A DNA stretch of 64,000 nt from Schistocephalus solidus (GCA_017591395.1 WEDG01003298.1:74501-138500); one strand, 5' to 3'. Positions 1 to 11,635 are shown, counted from the stretch's first letter. Numbers and translations: made by a program. Notes: generated from the letters alone by a model not told the origin.

Positions 1-833
1 GATCAAATTATCCGTCGAGTTAATGGTAAGCCCTCTTCCGTGAGTGATTCCGTTCTCGATGTGAATGGCGGCTTTTTCACTGCAATCCCAGTCGAGGCGG
101 ATCGCTGGCGTAAGTTCTTCTTAACGTTGAAGATGAAATCATCACTCCTTTGTTCACCTTTATAGGAGGGTTTTATTCGTATCCAGACTATTCACTGTCA
201 TGAAACCCTTCCTCTCAGAGTTGAATCACCAATAGAATACCGAGACTGTACAACAAGAAGACCGAAGTGGACAGCATTCTCAGTGAAATCTACAAGTGTA
301 GTACTCTCTATGAGATGGGAACATGAGGTCGGTCCTGCTTACTGGGAGTTGGATATCCTTGTACCATTTTCAAAAAGAGATAAGACAAAGTGCGAGAACT
401 ACCGCAGCATAAGCCGCATCGACATTGCTGCGAAGGGCCTTGCTTCCGTTATTCGCAAGCGATTCCGATGTGTTAAAGACTTAAGCACGAGACAGTCAAG
501 CCAATTTCCGAACTTGGCAAGAGTGCGAGGACCAGATATCCACTTTGAGACACCTTCTTGAATTTCACCTTGACTACCAGCAACTGATTTTTTTGTCAGG
601 TTTTTTGGTTTCGCTACAGCATTCTGTCATGTCTACCCAGAGTCCCTGTGGCGAGTAATAGAATTAGATGGCATACCGGCAAATATCCTGGTCATTTTCA
701 AGGCCTACAAACGCTCCACCACTGTCAGAGTTCATTAAAATCCTTCCCGACCGTTCGATCTTCAATCTGAAGTTCGACGGGGTTTTATCCGTGCCGCAAA
801 TTGTCGCACGTGGAGAAGCACCGTATATTGTCA
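1..833 (+). pseudogene. Degenerate non-LTR retrotransposon (LINE-2) reverse transcriptase fragment
   Basis: Broken reverse transcriptase of a LINE common in flatworm genomes. Frame 1 at the window start reads a pre-RT segment (DVNGGFF... then VEADRWRKFF). At 283-561 the motif LVPFSKRDKTKCENYRSIS corresponds to the RT block usually read as VPIFKKGDKTKCENYRGIS. From 592 onward, FVRFFGFATAFCHV followed by ESLWRVIELDGIP matches the motif A region (F-D/R-F-x-x-A-F-D-S-V...SLWR), but the catalytic Asp of that block has been replaced. Frames shift and stops interrupt it (for example the TGA near 559), so it is non-functional. The element enters from outside the window, so its 5' end is not visible. 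The clade was not determined. Confidence 0.7.
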
Positions 834-1754
834 TTTAAATAGGTATAGGCTTCCCATGCAAACCTCCTCAGTATGCCTATACACCTTCACTTGATCCTCG
901 GAGCAGGTTACTTTAGTTAACCCATTAGGCCCTATCCAAGCGGATGCGGAAACACGATCCTGTCTGGTTAACGCAAGAAATCTGCGATTTCATTTATATC
1001 ACGACCTTGGCCCACCTGGTTGACGGTGGCCACCGAGTCAACGTCAACCGATCCTTCCGTACCATCCAAAAGGTTCCGGAGAGGCATCCCATCATCCTAG
1101 GCCAGCGAATACTTGAGATACCATAAAGTTTGGGCAAACCAATCTTGTGCTCACAAAAGATGTTCATTCAAGCCCTCCAGCTACCCTGGCTTAAAGGGGG
1201 TCCAAATTAATCCTGTGTGCATCATACCACGTCAGGGTGCATCGATGAAACAGAAAGACTTCATGATTGCACCCTTGTTCTGATCTGAGAACCGGATACT
1301 AATCCCTCCCTCCTCCATGGTAAGGTCAGAAAACCCTCAATCCCTCCTTCCCCACTTACCGTTACAACTGGTTTGATCGCCGTTTTTTCGCAGCCCCACC
1401 GTGACTGTAGAGGCCTGATTATGAATAATTAGAAAGTAGGTTTGACGATTTGAACTTATTCAGTGTTTGCGTGGGTGTCAACGCAACATTTTGACAATCT
1501 CAGGGCAAATTTTTTTAAAGCCGATTTTCCCGCTGATCGCATAAATTCCTCTTTTAATAAACCACTTTTTTTCCAGGTTTTTTTGACTTTAATATCTGTG
1601 AGTCTTGATTGGTCATTAACTCCCCAGATTTGGAATATTTTTAACTACACCCAAGAAATGTGATTTATGTCAACTGGCTGTATTTAAGACTCATCTTCCA
1701 CTGCTTGCGTTTTAACACTGCATTCTTCCAACTCGAATGCAAAGCATCTTCCAG
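834..1754. other. Unassigned sequence
   Basis: No coding block, RNA gene or repeat shared with the rest of the window was recognised here. It follows the decayed LINE fragment and may hold its 3' remnant. Confidence 0.4.
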
Positions 1755-1965
1755 CTAGAGGAATATGGGTAAGCCACGGGAATATGAACCTCCAGGTAAG
1801 TTTTGCGCAAAATTCCAGAAAATTTATACATATAACCCTAGCTCAAACCTGAAACCTAACCTTCGACTTAACTGTACCCTACCCATAAATCTAACTCGAA
1901 TCGGCCAGGAAATGAGAGCGAGATGTCAGAATAGCGGTGCTCCTATTCTCGCGTATTGCCGACAT
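1755..1965. repeat. Family D inverted-repeat element, telomere-like interior
   Basis: The left arm carries TTTTGCGCAAAATTCCAG and the right arm carries GGCCAGGAAATGAGAGCGAG, degenerate inverted partners of the arms seen in the better copies at 29866-30279 and 22905-23125. Between them lie imperfect CCTAAC-type units (AACCCTAGC, AAACCTAACC, AACTGTACCC). No open reading frame. This is a weak, old copy. Confidence 0.45.
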
Positions 1966-3689
1966 ACTATGCGTGAATTCAGCGATAGTTTGCTTACGTC
2001 CCTGTAATTTGAACTTAAGATTGACTCTGAATGACAGAATACCACTCGGTGATAATTATTCTTCTACTGAACTATGCAAGCTGGAAGTATCTTTTAGTAC
2101 CAGAGTGCATCTTGAAGCAGAATATTTGGGAATGTACACGGACGTAATCTGTAACTCGATTTTTACATGAATGCTTAGTATATAAAAATTAATTCATTCT
2201 GATTACCGGTTTCATTGGGCCACCTTCCAGGTCAAAAGTTTTATTCGAGAAAGGCCCTGATTACGAAGGGTCTGGTGTTGCAGTGCCAATTTGGAATAGT
2301 ACCTATGGATGTAATAGGTCTGAAATTATTACTTGTCTTCCTAGGGCTTTTTTTTCTAACCGCACCGAGCCCTCATGTTGAAAAATGCCATAAATGAATA
2401 TTGAAGCTTCTGACTATGAACTTTTACGTTTTCCTACGGTGAAAGCACTTCTGAAGATCTGCATCACTGACGAACTTTTCTAAAGGTCCTTTTTCGAAAA
2501 CTGTCTAAGTCACTTGGTTCATGGTAAGCATTAATTTTATGGCCGAAGTATTTAATAAAAGGAAACTTGAAGATTTCTGTTAAAAATATGGATACTATTC
2601 GAATTTTGAAGATTACCGGTGAATCAAGATGGATACACAATTAAAAATACAAATCAAAACCATTCAAAACTTGAAGATTATTGTTGAAGAAAGATGGATA
2701 CACAATTCAAAATATAAATCACCGAGCCTACGTGCATTGTTAATAATGACTCATTTCTATGCCGAATTTTTTATTCGATATATAAGTTAATAAGGGGAAA
2801 TCCTGCCGTTTTAAGATGTGAAAAATATGAAAGAGGATGGAAGGAGTGAGGTGTTAGTCAAGAAATAAACTTTTCTTCTTGTGGTAATTTGCCTGAAATT
2901 TGAATTTTTCCTTGTCGTCAAATTTGCAGTTCATTGTTCTTAAGTTAATGTCTAATTGGTTTACTAAACAGGTAGGGGGAAGGGCAGGTTAAATTAACAT
3001 TTTTGTCATTTTATCACATTCACCACCCAAGTTAGACTTTCCGTATATTTGCTTTTACAACGTAATGTTCCTGGGTAAACTATTAAGCATGCAGACATTT
3101 GGAAAGACGGTCATTATACTGGTAAAAGGTCTTTTGATTGATGACTGAAAAGGGGAAAATGTGCTTTATGAATCAGATAAATTGGATAGAATTGTCAAGC
3201 CAGCCAGATGGGCATTTTGTTGCTGCACCGGTCGCTCCTCGTGGGAAACTATTGCGCCCACGAGATGATTGGCTCTAAATTAGCCAATACCAGGGCCTGT
3301 AGAACCCAGTCGTACACCCCTGCGATGACTCCGTTTCAGTCGGTGACGCGTTGACGTACACGGGAAATCCATGCACGTGTTGAGCTCGGCAACATGTGCA
3401 CCCTGTTGCACGCAGGTCTAAAATGGACCTTGCGTTTAACACTTTCATGAGTTCCGTCTATACCCACGCCAGCAAAAAATCACGGCTGCCCGGTTTCCCA
3501 TAGAAAACAGTACCGTGGACACGCAGGACGTCCGAAAATTGTCAATAATTTGATGCTAAGACGTGTTTAAAGGTACGAACCATTTTCCGAGAGTGTGAAG
3601 TTTAATTGGACAAAACGTTTCAGCGGGTTGCCAAAACATTTTCGAGACTGGTTTTCTCTCATAGAAAGAAAACTATAAAATTATTGGTA
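1966..3689. other. Unassigned AT-rich sequence
   Basis: No gene or shared repeat recognised. A local near-duplication is visible: ATTGAAGATTA...AAGATGGATACACAATT occurs twice (about 2608-2655 and 2668-2715), so there is a short tandem repeat of about 60 bp. Confidence 0.4.
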
Positions 3690-4290
3690 GCGACAGCTCG
3701 ACCGTCATTGTCGACGATGTTTACTGTGTGCCCAACAGCAAGGTGGGCGCAGGGAAGGTTACTTGTATGTGATTTAGTTTATAGTGATGGTAGAATTGCG
3801 GAGCATCTACCACACTCTGGCCTCCTCTCCCACCTGGATCCAGGGGCCAGACAGGATCAAGAAGACCGGAAGCGAGATCGGGCGTAGGTGGCCGGCATAG
3901 CGAGAACCCGCACCTTGGCACACCACCACACCTCCTGGGATAAGCATAAACGATCAGGATTTCAAACAACGGGAAAAAAAACAGGGGGAAAGTCGGATCC
4001 CAACTGAGCGAGAATGCCACAACGTCCTAACTAGGAGGGATCCATTGTAGCCCCCTCCACACAAGCGCACACTGGGCTGGCTGCCAGATCCGAGTTATCC
4101 CGTGAGTTGGCAGTCTTCAAAGGCACGGCTTTAAGCACGCGATAATCTCAAGCGCGTCAGATTTTTTATAGTGAGGAGAATGCCCTGAAAGTTGACCTAT
4201 CTCTCTCCCCTTTACCAGAGCACCAGTCGATTTCCCGATTCGGTCAATCAACTGATGCTGAGATAGGGAGAGATGGCTGGCAGAGTTAAG
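3690..4290 (+). repeat. Repeat C, long copy in LINE-sense orientation
   Basis: Starts at a boundary shared by several copies (CGACAGCTCGACCGTC), runs through GGTTACTTGTATGTGA, TCAAGAAGACCGGA and GTAGGTGGCCGGC, and continues to CGAGTTATCCCGTGAGTTGG, CGTCAGATTTTTTA and GAGGAGAATGCCCTGA. The last blocks pair with the reverse complement of 32580-32810, showing that repeat C is at least about 600 bp long. No credible coding frame. It could be the 3' UTR of a LINE or an independent non-autonomous element. Confidence 0.65.
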
Positions 4291-4879
4291 AGCAGTTCGT
4301 TTGCGTGTGTCACAAATAAGACCTGGTACTCACAGGGCACACTAGGATTTCACACAATGGAGGTGAGCTGCTTGGATCTCACATGTGACAAAGCACTTAC
4401 ATGGAAAAGGAACTGAAAGGGATGGATGTGCGGATTTCGTGTCTGTGGAGGGTGATGTTAGGCGTGTTCATGTGTGATGTAGGTGCCTGGTGTGATATTT
4501 GGTGATGTTGGATGGTCTGTGGTCTTCAACCGCAGGTTTTTATGGCTGCCCATACGGCCAGTGTCCTGACAGAGTTTACATAGGTAATACGATCAGATGA
4601 GGCCAATGCGAGCGTTGATACACATGTTCAAATGAACAGACTAAACCAGAGTAAACATTATACACGTCATTTGTATGTGGGTGTAACCTGGAAGATAACC
4701 CTGCGAAACTTTTTGAAAGCGTTTTCTAATAAGTGAGAGGCTTCAAAAGTCTTCTAGTGAGCATGTCTTTCGAAAAAGTTCCCCTTTAACCCTGACCCTA
4801 GAGAATGACATCTTAACTAGAAAAAATCCTCATGTAAAAATTGGTATCGAGCTCCGCATGCGGTCCAGCCATTGTATGG
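4291..4879. other. Unassigned sequence between two repeat C copies
   Basis: Nothing recognised. It separates two repeat C copies that lie in opposite orientation. Confidence 0.4.
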
Positions 4880-5265
4880 ATCCAAATTTTCGCCCCCTAA
4901 AAGGGCCACGTGGTAGATGCGTTGGACCAACACGGGTGCCACATCAGGGCACGACAGGCGTTATTCGGGTTGCGCTCCCATAACAAATGCCGAACATGGG
5001 GGGTGTAGTGGCACGTCTAGGGGCCCCGGCGGCGCCAGCCACCTACGCCCCCTCCCATCTCCGGTCTTCTTGACTCTGTCTTGACACCGGGCGTAGGTGG
5101 GGGAGCAGGAGAGAGTGCGGTAGATGCAGCGCAAAGTCCAATGTCACTTTAAACTAAATCACGCGCTAGTCACCGTTCCTGCACTTTTATGCACCACCCT
5201 GCTGTGGAGCGTGCGGTGAACCTAGTCGAAATTGAAGGTCGAACTATCGCGTATGGATCCAAATA
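4880..5265 (-). repeat. Repeat C copy, antisense
   Basis: Contains GCGCCAGCCACCTACGCC, CCGGTCTTCTTGACTCTG, GAGAGTGCGGTAGATGCAGC and CACGCGCTAGTCACCGT, the same order of blocks as at 14366-14630 and 32870-33170. Its left part (CCACGTGGTAGATGCG...) matches the reverse complement of the far end of 54180-54500 and not that of the 32.5-33.1 kb copy. This suggests two subfamilies sharing one half. Confidence 0.7.
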
Positions 5266-5858
5266 ATGAAATCGGAGAACGTTTAAAAAGACTTTAGTAG
5301 ACAATTGTGTTTTACATCATTCAGCACGGCTTTTACGTCTACAACGCTAATTTGCTGACTAACGAGTCCATTTAAATACCAGAACATTCCTCCCTTTTGT
5401 TGAAACTTCTGCACCCAAATATTTACGATAAATTCCAGTTCATATCATGTTATGGTTGGTAGCGCGAGCATGGAGGTGCATGCGCTGAGAGAACAAAGCG
5501 GCCAACAAAGATGACTTCAGCCCAAGGTAGTTGCTATAGCGAAGGTGACCGGAGGCAGGACTTAATTGCCTGTAATTATACGGAGCATACCGGACAAAGA
5601 TGGCGGACATTCATGTAGCAATAGTTGAAATTACCATCCACTCCTTATTGCCGAATCAGAATTTTAATTTTATGATCAGGAAGATATTTTAGCGAACCTG
5701 GGAGGAGAACAGACTGGACTAATTGAAGCCTCAACTTAAGCAAAGGGCACATTTATGTCATGTAGGTTCTGGTACGGCTATTTCCCACACCCGCTTTGCC
5801 TTCTCCTTTATCACACCCATCGGGATAGAACAAACTGGCGCCGCAGATGTCTGAACTT
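5266..5858. other. Flank upstream of the gypsy element
   Basis: A 5' LTR would be expected here, but I found no matching copy downstream of 10560 and no clear TG...CA pair. No gene recognised. Confidence 0.35.
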
Positions 5859-6791
5859 ATGATCAGAGCAGAACAAATGCAGCAGTTACTTGACACACAA
5901 GGGGCCAGCTTTGTGGCTTTGCTTTCAGAAAGGCAAAAACGTTGCACTGCGGCTGTAAAGAAAAAAACGGAAAAGAACTTGAAGACCGGATCTCCGAATT
6001 GACTTACGATCGCGACGGCGGCATCCATTTTGAAGTATGGTACCGCAAATATGCACTTCTTTTTAAAGTGGATGACTCAAAATTGGAGGACAAATAGAAG
6101 GTGAAAGCCCTGCTTGTGAATCTAAGCCGGCGCGAACATGAGCGGTAAGTAAAGTTCATTTTGACAAAGAAACTGGTAGATATATCTTTTGGAGAAACAG
6201 TTCGAAATTCGAAATCTTTCTTCATTTTCCAGAAGTCCTTATTCAACCGTTTTTAGGAGTGCTTTAACATAGAAAAGGCAGCCACATGAAGACTATTTTG
6301 ACCTAGCCGGCCGATTGAATGATGCCTACCAGCAAGCAGACCTAGAACAGGTTATTATTCAGCAGATAAAGACCCTACTTCTCATTAAATCACTAACGCT
6401 GCCAGACGACGATGACGTTCGCACACGAGTGCTCGCTCATTTAGATCAAAATGCCGAGATAACGGTACGACAACTAGCAGAAGGGTGTGTCCGGATCATG
6501 AATATCAACAACGGCATCGGTGACGTAAATGGCCAATTTGCGCGTGTTTTTGAAACGAAAGCGAGCAGACCGAAGGAGAACACTAGTTTGCAAGGAAACC
6601 AAAGACAGCTTGCTGCCAGTGTGGCAGTTGGCAGTTTGTTTCATATTGTCCCTATCGCACGAGAAGGTGTTACAAGTGTTCGTGGGTCGGTCACAAAGCA
6701 ACACACTGTCACGCAAAACAGTCGAGTCCAGGAAAGAGATATAATGCAATTGCGCAGCACGATTCACAGGTACTTAACTGCGAACACATAA
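5859..6791 (+). pseudogene. gag: gypsy gag (capsid and nucleocapsid), broken
   Basis: An ATG at 5859 opens MIRAEQMQQLLDTQGASFV. After a frameshift near an A-rich run at 5960-5970, frame 2 reads SELTYDRDGGIHFEVWYRKY, a typical capsid segment of this gypsy lineage, interrupted by stops near 6097, 6147 and 6255. Frame 3 from 6315 continues with QQIKTLLLIKSLTLPDDDDV and the DQNAEITVRQLAEGCVRIMN helix. Another shift leads to the nucleocapsid at 6599-6710. The second knuckle, CYKCSWVGHKATHC, is a perfect CX2CX4HX4C. The first, CQCGSWQFVSYC, has Gln where the zinc-binding His is expected. Confidence 0.8.
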
Positions 6792-6915
6792 AATACCTGA
6801 TGGTCAGTATTGATGGAGAACCTACTACGCTACAGGTCGAGATGACTTGAGACCCCACGATAATCAGTAAAGGCATGTGGGAGGCTCTTGGGTCGCCTAA
6901 ACTGAAACCAACAGC
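6780..6915 (+). pseudogene. gypsy aspartic protease remnant
   Basis: Frame translation reads YLMVSIDGEPTTLQVEMT, stop, DPTIISKGMWEALGSPKL. Active relatives carry a D-T/S-A/G-x-x-x-I-I block between the LQ and IIS segments. Here the catalytic Asp-Thr region (about 6831-6850) is replaced by VEMT and a stop codon, so no active protease is encoded. The flanking ISKGMWEALGSP block is what allows recognition. Confidence 0.65.
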
Positions 6916-7089
6916 TGTCGGTGTCTGGGCATCAAAAAAATTTTAAAAATGCAGTTTGAGGGTGTTTTCCAGGCCACTATAGTTTTCATGGATATAGCCT
7001 GTCTCTCAGACATTTTTCGTCTCAAACTCCAAAAAAGACCTGCTTGACAAAAAGACCGTCTAACAGTTGGGTCTCTGGAGTCGGCCGTT

Positions 7090-8470
7090 CCAGGAGATAT
7101 GCTGTGCTGTGCTGAGGAAAACGTATGCCGAGTGGATGGAGATGTCAGTTTGAACGTGCACAGAAACCTCAGTAAGTTTGAGGGTGAAGACAGGGAAAAA
7201 GCCAGTATTCAGACAAAGTCAATGCGTCCCATTTGTAGTACAAGAAACGTCCGTGGAAGAACTGGAGCGCTTGCAGCGGAATGGCATTATCTGCCCCACA
7301 AAATATTCAGCGTGGGGTGCCCCGATAGTGGCGCTACAAAGCCTAACGGGAAGGTACGGTTGTGCGCAGACAACCCAACCGGATTTAATGACGCGTTAGA
7401 AGACTATCATTACCCTCTGCCGACTGTGGATCATATTTTCGAGACGCTGAATGGAGGAAAAGTTTTCGCAAGGATTGATCTCTAAGAGGCATACCTACAG
7501 TTAGCAGTTGATGAGGCAGCGCAGAAGACACTGACAAGTAATACACATAAGGGCTTTTTAAAATATACTCGTCTCAACTATGCTGTCAAAATGGCACCCA
7601 GCATATTCCAGCAGCTTGCGGACGCCATACTTACGAATTTTCCCGGGACCGTTACATACTTGATGACATTTTGGTTGTCGGCCGTTCAGACGAGGAGCTG
7701 TTTCAGAAAATTTAAAAGGGCATGGAATTTTTTTTACTGATTATGGCTTAAAAAGTAACATGGAAAAGAGCGAGCTCCTTCGAATAGAAATCCACTGCTT
7801 GGAATTTGTTGTAAGTGAGGCATGATGTTCACCAGATGCAGGAAGAGTTGCAGCATTCAAGAATGGCAAAGTGCCAAAGACTGTACGCGAGCTACTATCA
7901 TTTATGGACTTCGTCAATTACTACTCACCTTTTATTGGGGGGGTGCATAGCTTAAAGTCATCTTTAAACCGACTAATTTTCAAAGATTCGAAATTTGCCT
8001 GGCCTGCCAACTGTCAGGAAGCGTTCGATTGTATTAAAAGGGAAGATTAATGAGTCAACTGTGCTCTCACATGTTGAAGCCGATGAAGAAACTATTGTCC
8101 AGGCGGATGCGTCTGAGTACGGACTAGGCGTCGTTCTTCTTTAGAAGGGTTCAGACGGCAACATCGTGCCCTTAATGCATGTTACAAAATTACTCACAAA
8201 GGCAGAACGAAAGTACATTCAAATCGAGAAAGAGTCACTGACAATCATCTTTTGAGTACATTAAATTTCATCAGTTCATTTACTGTTGACATTTCGTCCT
8301 CCGCACAGATCAGCAGCCACTAAAATTGTTGCTGGTCACAAATCGTGGCGTGCAACAGTACGCGGCACGGAGGATACCACGGTGGGGTATAACCCTCCTG
8401 AGTTATAACTTCACAATTCAGTACCTACCCACTCAGAAGTTTGGGGCTCCAGACGCTTTATCATGACTGA
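7090..8470 (+). pseudogene. pol: gypsy reverse transcriptase and RNase H, broken
   Basis: The RT begins at about 7178 with PVFRQSQCVPFVVQ, then ELERLQRNGIICPTKYSAWG, and after a shift VCADNPTGFNDALEDYHYPL and FETLNGGKVFARIDL (7340-7485, motif A Asp retained). The YLDD motif survives as LDDILVVG at 7659-7682, but a one-base shift lies just before it. RNase H is at about 8095-8330: QADASEYGLGVVLL, PLMHVTKLLTKAERKYIQIE and LRTDQQPLKLLL keep the acidic residues, with stops between them. The connection subdomain (7700-8090) is poorly readable. Confidence 0.82.
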
Positions 8471-9114
8471 GCACAGGCGACGAAAATTAGAAAGATGTGG
8501 TGGTCGCAAGCACTTCAAATGCAGGACGATGGCAAATTCAGAGGCGTCATCAAACAGGTGCCCCTCGCAGCTGAACATAGCAGGAAAACCACTACAGCAG
8601 ACTCACTATTATGCCAGGTAAAAGAGTTTATTCAGAACGGTTGGCCCAATGAAGAGAAGGTGCACCCAGCTCTAAACCCCTTCAAGAACCGGACGGGGCA
8701 GTTATACATAACTGAAGAATTTATACTGTATGATGGTAGAGTGGGGGTTCCAGTCAAACATCAAAAACTGGTTTTACATGAACTCCACGTTGGACTCCAG
8801 GTTATAACCCGTGTGAAACAGATGGCCCGAAGGTACGTATGTTGATAAGGAATTGATGACGATGTGGAATCTGTCGTTCAAAGTGGTGGTTCATCTGGAC
8901 GTTTCGCTAAGAACCCACCAAAAGTAGCAAACATGCCATAGTCGCGGGCGACCAGACCGTGGATTAGAGTCCATATGAACTTCGCTGGACCATTCTTCAA
9001 CCGAATGTTTCTGGTAGTCGTCGACGCATGGTCGATGTTGTTAGAAGTTTTTGACCGCCGAGATCACAGCAAAAAGACGGAAGAACATAGCTCCAGGGAT
9101 GACATCCCTGCAGA

Positions 9115-9560
9115 GATTTTGACGGATTCTTTGGACCTACTTGTGAAAAACTCGGTGGCCTCGGTGGGATTCGAACCCACGCCAGAAAGAGAAAGGCTTT
9201 AGTACAGCCAACGCTCTAGCCAACTGAGCTACGAGGCCGCACCGGGAGCCGTGAGTTTAATCACACTTGGGTCAAGTTACCCACCCAGCCTAATGCAACG
9301 TATGGGATCGACCAATTCTGATGGAGTAAGCTGACTGCACAAGCAGGATTTCCTAAGCAGGTAACTTGAACCAAGTGTGATTGAACTCACGGTTCCCGGT
9401 GGAGCCTCGTAGCTCAGTTGGCTAGAGCGTTGGCTGTACTAAGGCCTTCCCCTTGCTGGCGTGGGTTTGAATCCCACCAAGACAGCCGAGTTTTTCACAA
9501 GTGGGTCAAAGGAACTTTTCAAATCTGTCAAAATCCTCTACTAATAAATTGTGCCTTGTA
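9115..9560. repeat. SINE-1 foldback: two tRNA-derived units head to head
   Basis: A minus-strand unit (9115-9240) and a plus-strand unit (9398-9560) are near-perfect inverted copies. The outer arms read TTGTGAAAAACTCGG on the left and CCGAGTTTTTCACAAG on the right. Each arm holds a tRNA-like body with an A-box (TAGCTCAGTTGGCTAGAGCG) and a B-box (GGGTTYGAATCCC) and, in consensus, an acceptor stem GGCCTCG/CGAGGCC. The centre has reverse and then forward versions of a leader containing GTAAGCTGACTG and CCAAGTGTGATT. It sits inside the gypsy integrase. Confidence 0.75.
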
Positions 9561-9850
9561 GTCATCTGGTGGATTCTAGATTGATTGCTTAGGAAATCCT
9601 GCATTGGCAGTCAGCTTACTGTATCAGAATTTGTGGATTCCATACGTTTCAGTAGGCTGGGTGGGTAACTTGACCCAAGTTTGATTAAACTAATGGCTAC
9701 CGGTGGGGCCTCATAGATCAGTAGGCTAGAGCGTTGGCTGTACTAAAGCCATACCCTTGCTGGTGTGGGTTCGAATCCCACCGAGGCCACCGAGGTTTTC
9801 ACAAGTGGGTGAAAGGAATTATTCAAATCTGCCAAAATCCTCTACTAATT
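9561..9850 (+). repeat. SINE-1 unit, plus strand
   Basis: Leader (GGAAATCCTGCATTGGCAG, CAGTCAGCTTACTGTATC, GTAGGCTGGGTGGGTAAC) followed by a tRNA-like body at about 9707-9790 with B-box GGGTTCGAATCCC and 3' stem CGAGGCC, then the tail CACAAGTGGG...CAAATCTGCCAAAATCC. The A-box is mutated (ATAGATCAGTAGGCTAGAGC). It lies directly behind the foldback pair, so three tRNA-like bodies occur in 0.7 kb. Integrase coding resumes at its right edge. Confidence 0.75.
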
Positions 9851-10560
9851 GTGACGGGTAACTGCACCCAGTTTAGGTCATCTTTGTTCCGACAGATGTG
9901 CCGGAAATGGGGAATCCGACTTGTGACGTCACCACCATTTCATCCCTAATCGAACGGCCAAGCAGTCCTTTTGTCCACACTTTCAAGAGAGTTATGAGAT
10001 ATATTTGGAACGCAGGGATTAAACTGGACTACCTCAACACGTTCTTTCAAGCCTAAATAACAACCCCGAAATGAGACCTTGGTGGCCAAACACCAGCTGA
10101 GCGTTTTTTGGGCAGACAACCTGATGTATGACTTCAGTCCTTAAAACCTGAGGTTCGTGTTTCCCAACTGTCAAAAAGACAACTTTCGGCAGGGAGGAGT
10201 GTTTTGGCCGAAATTACAAACCTGGTGAGAAACCATGGATAGAGAGCACTGTCAGCAAATCGAGAAGTGTTGTCGTCGAGGTGGAAACGGCAAAGGAGAG
10301 AACAAAACGGCACGCGAACCAGCATAGCCGGAGGTTCACCACGGATGGCCAAATGGCCTTCGATTTTCTGTGACCCTTTTCAGTTCCTGACCCCCAAAGT
10401 AGATACAAAGCCAACGCCACCTCCCGTCCGCAGGAGCTATAGAGTCGGAAAAAAAAACTCATCATGGACCCGAAGAAGAAGCGATATGAGGTGCACCTTT
10501 CAAAAGCGAGGAGCGTTGCGGAGACGGAGTCGCGGCCCAAGGTGAAAAGAGCACGTGCCG

Positions 10561-11469
10561 ACGCACGCCGAAACAAACCAAGCCGGCTGAGAAAGACACG
10601 TGGGAAACCAGGCGGGTAATCAGTGTGCGCCGCTGTACCGGGTACGCGTATAGCCTTGACTTTCGAGAAAGTTACGCGAGGAGATTCCAGCGTGAGAAGC
10701 GACCAGTCAACATGAAGCACTTCGTAGGCCAGAAGGTTCCATAACGCTCTCCGCGATTGTCATTCCACTGGCCGGAACGTTCAAGAACGCCCAGAAGTCA
10801 ATAAACAAACGAAAGTTTATGAACTAAAGATCCGCTGTTTTCTGTCGGTCTAGAATAAAGCAGTTGCCTCCAGAAACTCGCTTTTCCTTTTCTATCAAAA
10901 CTGTTGGGATTGAATATTGCCTGTCTCGAAAGAAAATCCAGACTTTCAGAAGAAGATGCAATCGATGGCACAGGATGTTCATCTGTCTGACGTTTCGGAT
11001 TCTCATTGGAACCCAGCATCGGGATAAGTCCCGGGCAGACATTTATTGCTTTAAAGGCAACCGCCTGCGTATTTCGGAAATAGTAAAAGAATACAAATTA
11101 TTTTCCCGGTTAATCTTCACAGCCCTGGTTTCTTTGATTTTCCAAGGCCTTTAAGGTGTTCAGGTCGTGAGTATCCAGTCGAACGAAATTATGGTCTACG
11201 TGGCTAGGTTTTATAATCATATATTAATATCTGTTGATTGTGCATACAAATACGTACCCCAAGGAAACCTCTGAATTCATGAGGGAAAGCCAGTTACTTC
11301 ACCAGTCACCTGCATTCTATCGACGAGTAATGAAGTCGATTTTGCGGAATTAGTAACAGGAAGAAAATTCACGGACGATTGAACTTGAAAATAGGATTAA
11401 AACGTAGTCCACCGGCGTATCCGTGATGCTCGCAGTAATTTCCGTGTTCGAAACCTCAAACGCTACTTT
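10561..11469. other. gypsy 3' flank and unassigned sequence
   Basis: Probably contains the remains of the gypsy 3' end (basic tail codons up to about 10560). No LTR was identified. AGAATAAAGC at about 10851 resembles a polyadenylation signal but has no other support. Confidence 0.3.
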
Positions 11470-11630
11470 TATTTAATATTCCATGAAGGGCATTTATGCT
11501 GACGACTGGACTATTGTGTGGACCACCAACGAGTTTGAGAGGCAAACAATATAGCTCTATCGTCTAGGGGACTATTCAATCTTCCTTGTATTTTTCACAT
11601 CAGTCAAGTTTACTGTAAAAGCTAGGTAGG
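11470..11630 (+). pseudogene. Possible LINE RT fragment with YADD
   Basis: One frame reads IYADDWTIVWTTNEFERQTI, stop, LYRLGDYSIFLVFFTSVKF, which resembles the RT motif C block of non-LTR elements (YADD followed by a hydrophobic strand and a helix). The preceding 200 bp show no convincing RT motifs. This may be a short remnant of LINE-2 or chance. Confidence 0.3.
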
Positions 11631-11635
11631 TATTG

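Larger units (their letters stand above)
8480..10350 (+). pseudogene. pol: gypsy integrase split by a SINE insertion
   Basis: The part before the insertion (to 9114) has LHELHVGLQVITRVKQMARR, then VHMNFAGPFFNRMFLVVVDA. The part after it (from about 9855) has VTGNCTQFRSSLFRQMCRKW and GIRLVTSPPFHP. The C-terminal GPY/F-like tail at about 10216-10340 reads YKPGEKPWIESTVSKSR and ends HANQHSRRF. All three catalytic acids are gone: the first Asp is Asn (VHMNF), the second is Gly (VTGN) and the Glu is Val (SNGQAV). The HHCC finger keeps one His, and both Cys are lost (QSGGSS). Confidence 0.82.
5859..10560 (+). mobile_element. Decayed Ty3/gypsy LTR retrotransposon internal region
   Basis: Domains appear in gypsy order: gag with two zinc knuckles, aspartic protease remnant, reverse transcriptase, RNase H, integrase with HHCC and DDE blocks, and a GPY/F-type C-terminal tail. 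The internal region is about 4.7 kb, of which about 735 bp is a later SINE insertion at 9115-9850. Many stops and frameshifts, plus loss of protease and integrase catalytic residues, show that it is dead. No LTRs or primer-binding site could be assigned, so the ends are approximate. The order RT-RNase H-integrase excludes Ty1/copia. Confidence 0.88.

Noticed and set aside
9153..9240. A real tRNA gene on the minus strand
   Set aside because: It has A- and B-boxes and a near-complete acceptor, but the same body with the same leader and tail is repeated many times and the anticodon arm is non-standard, so it is a SINE.
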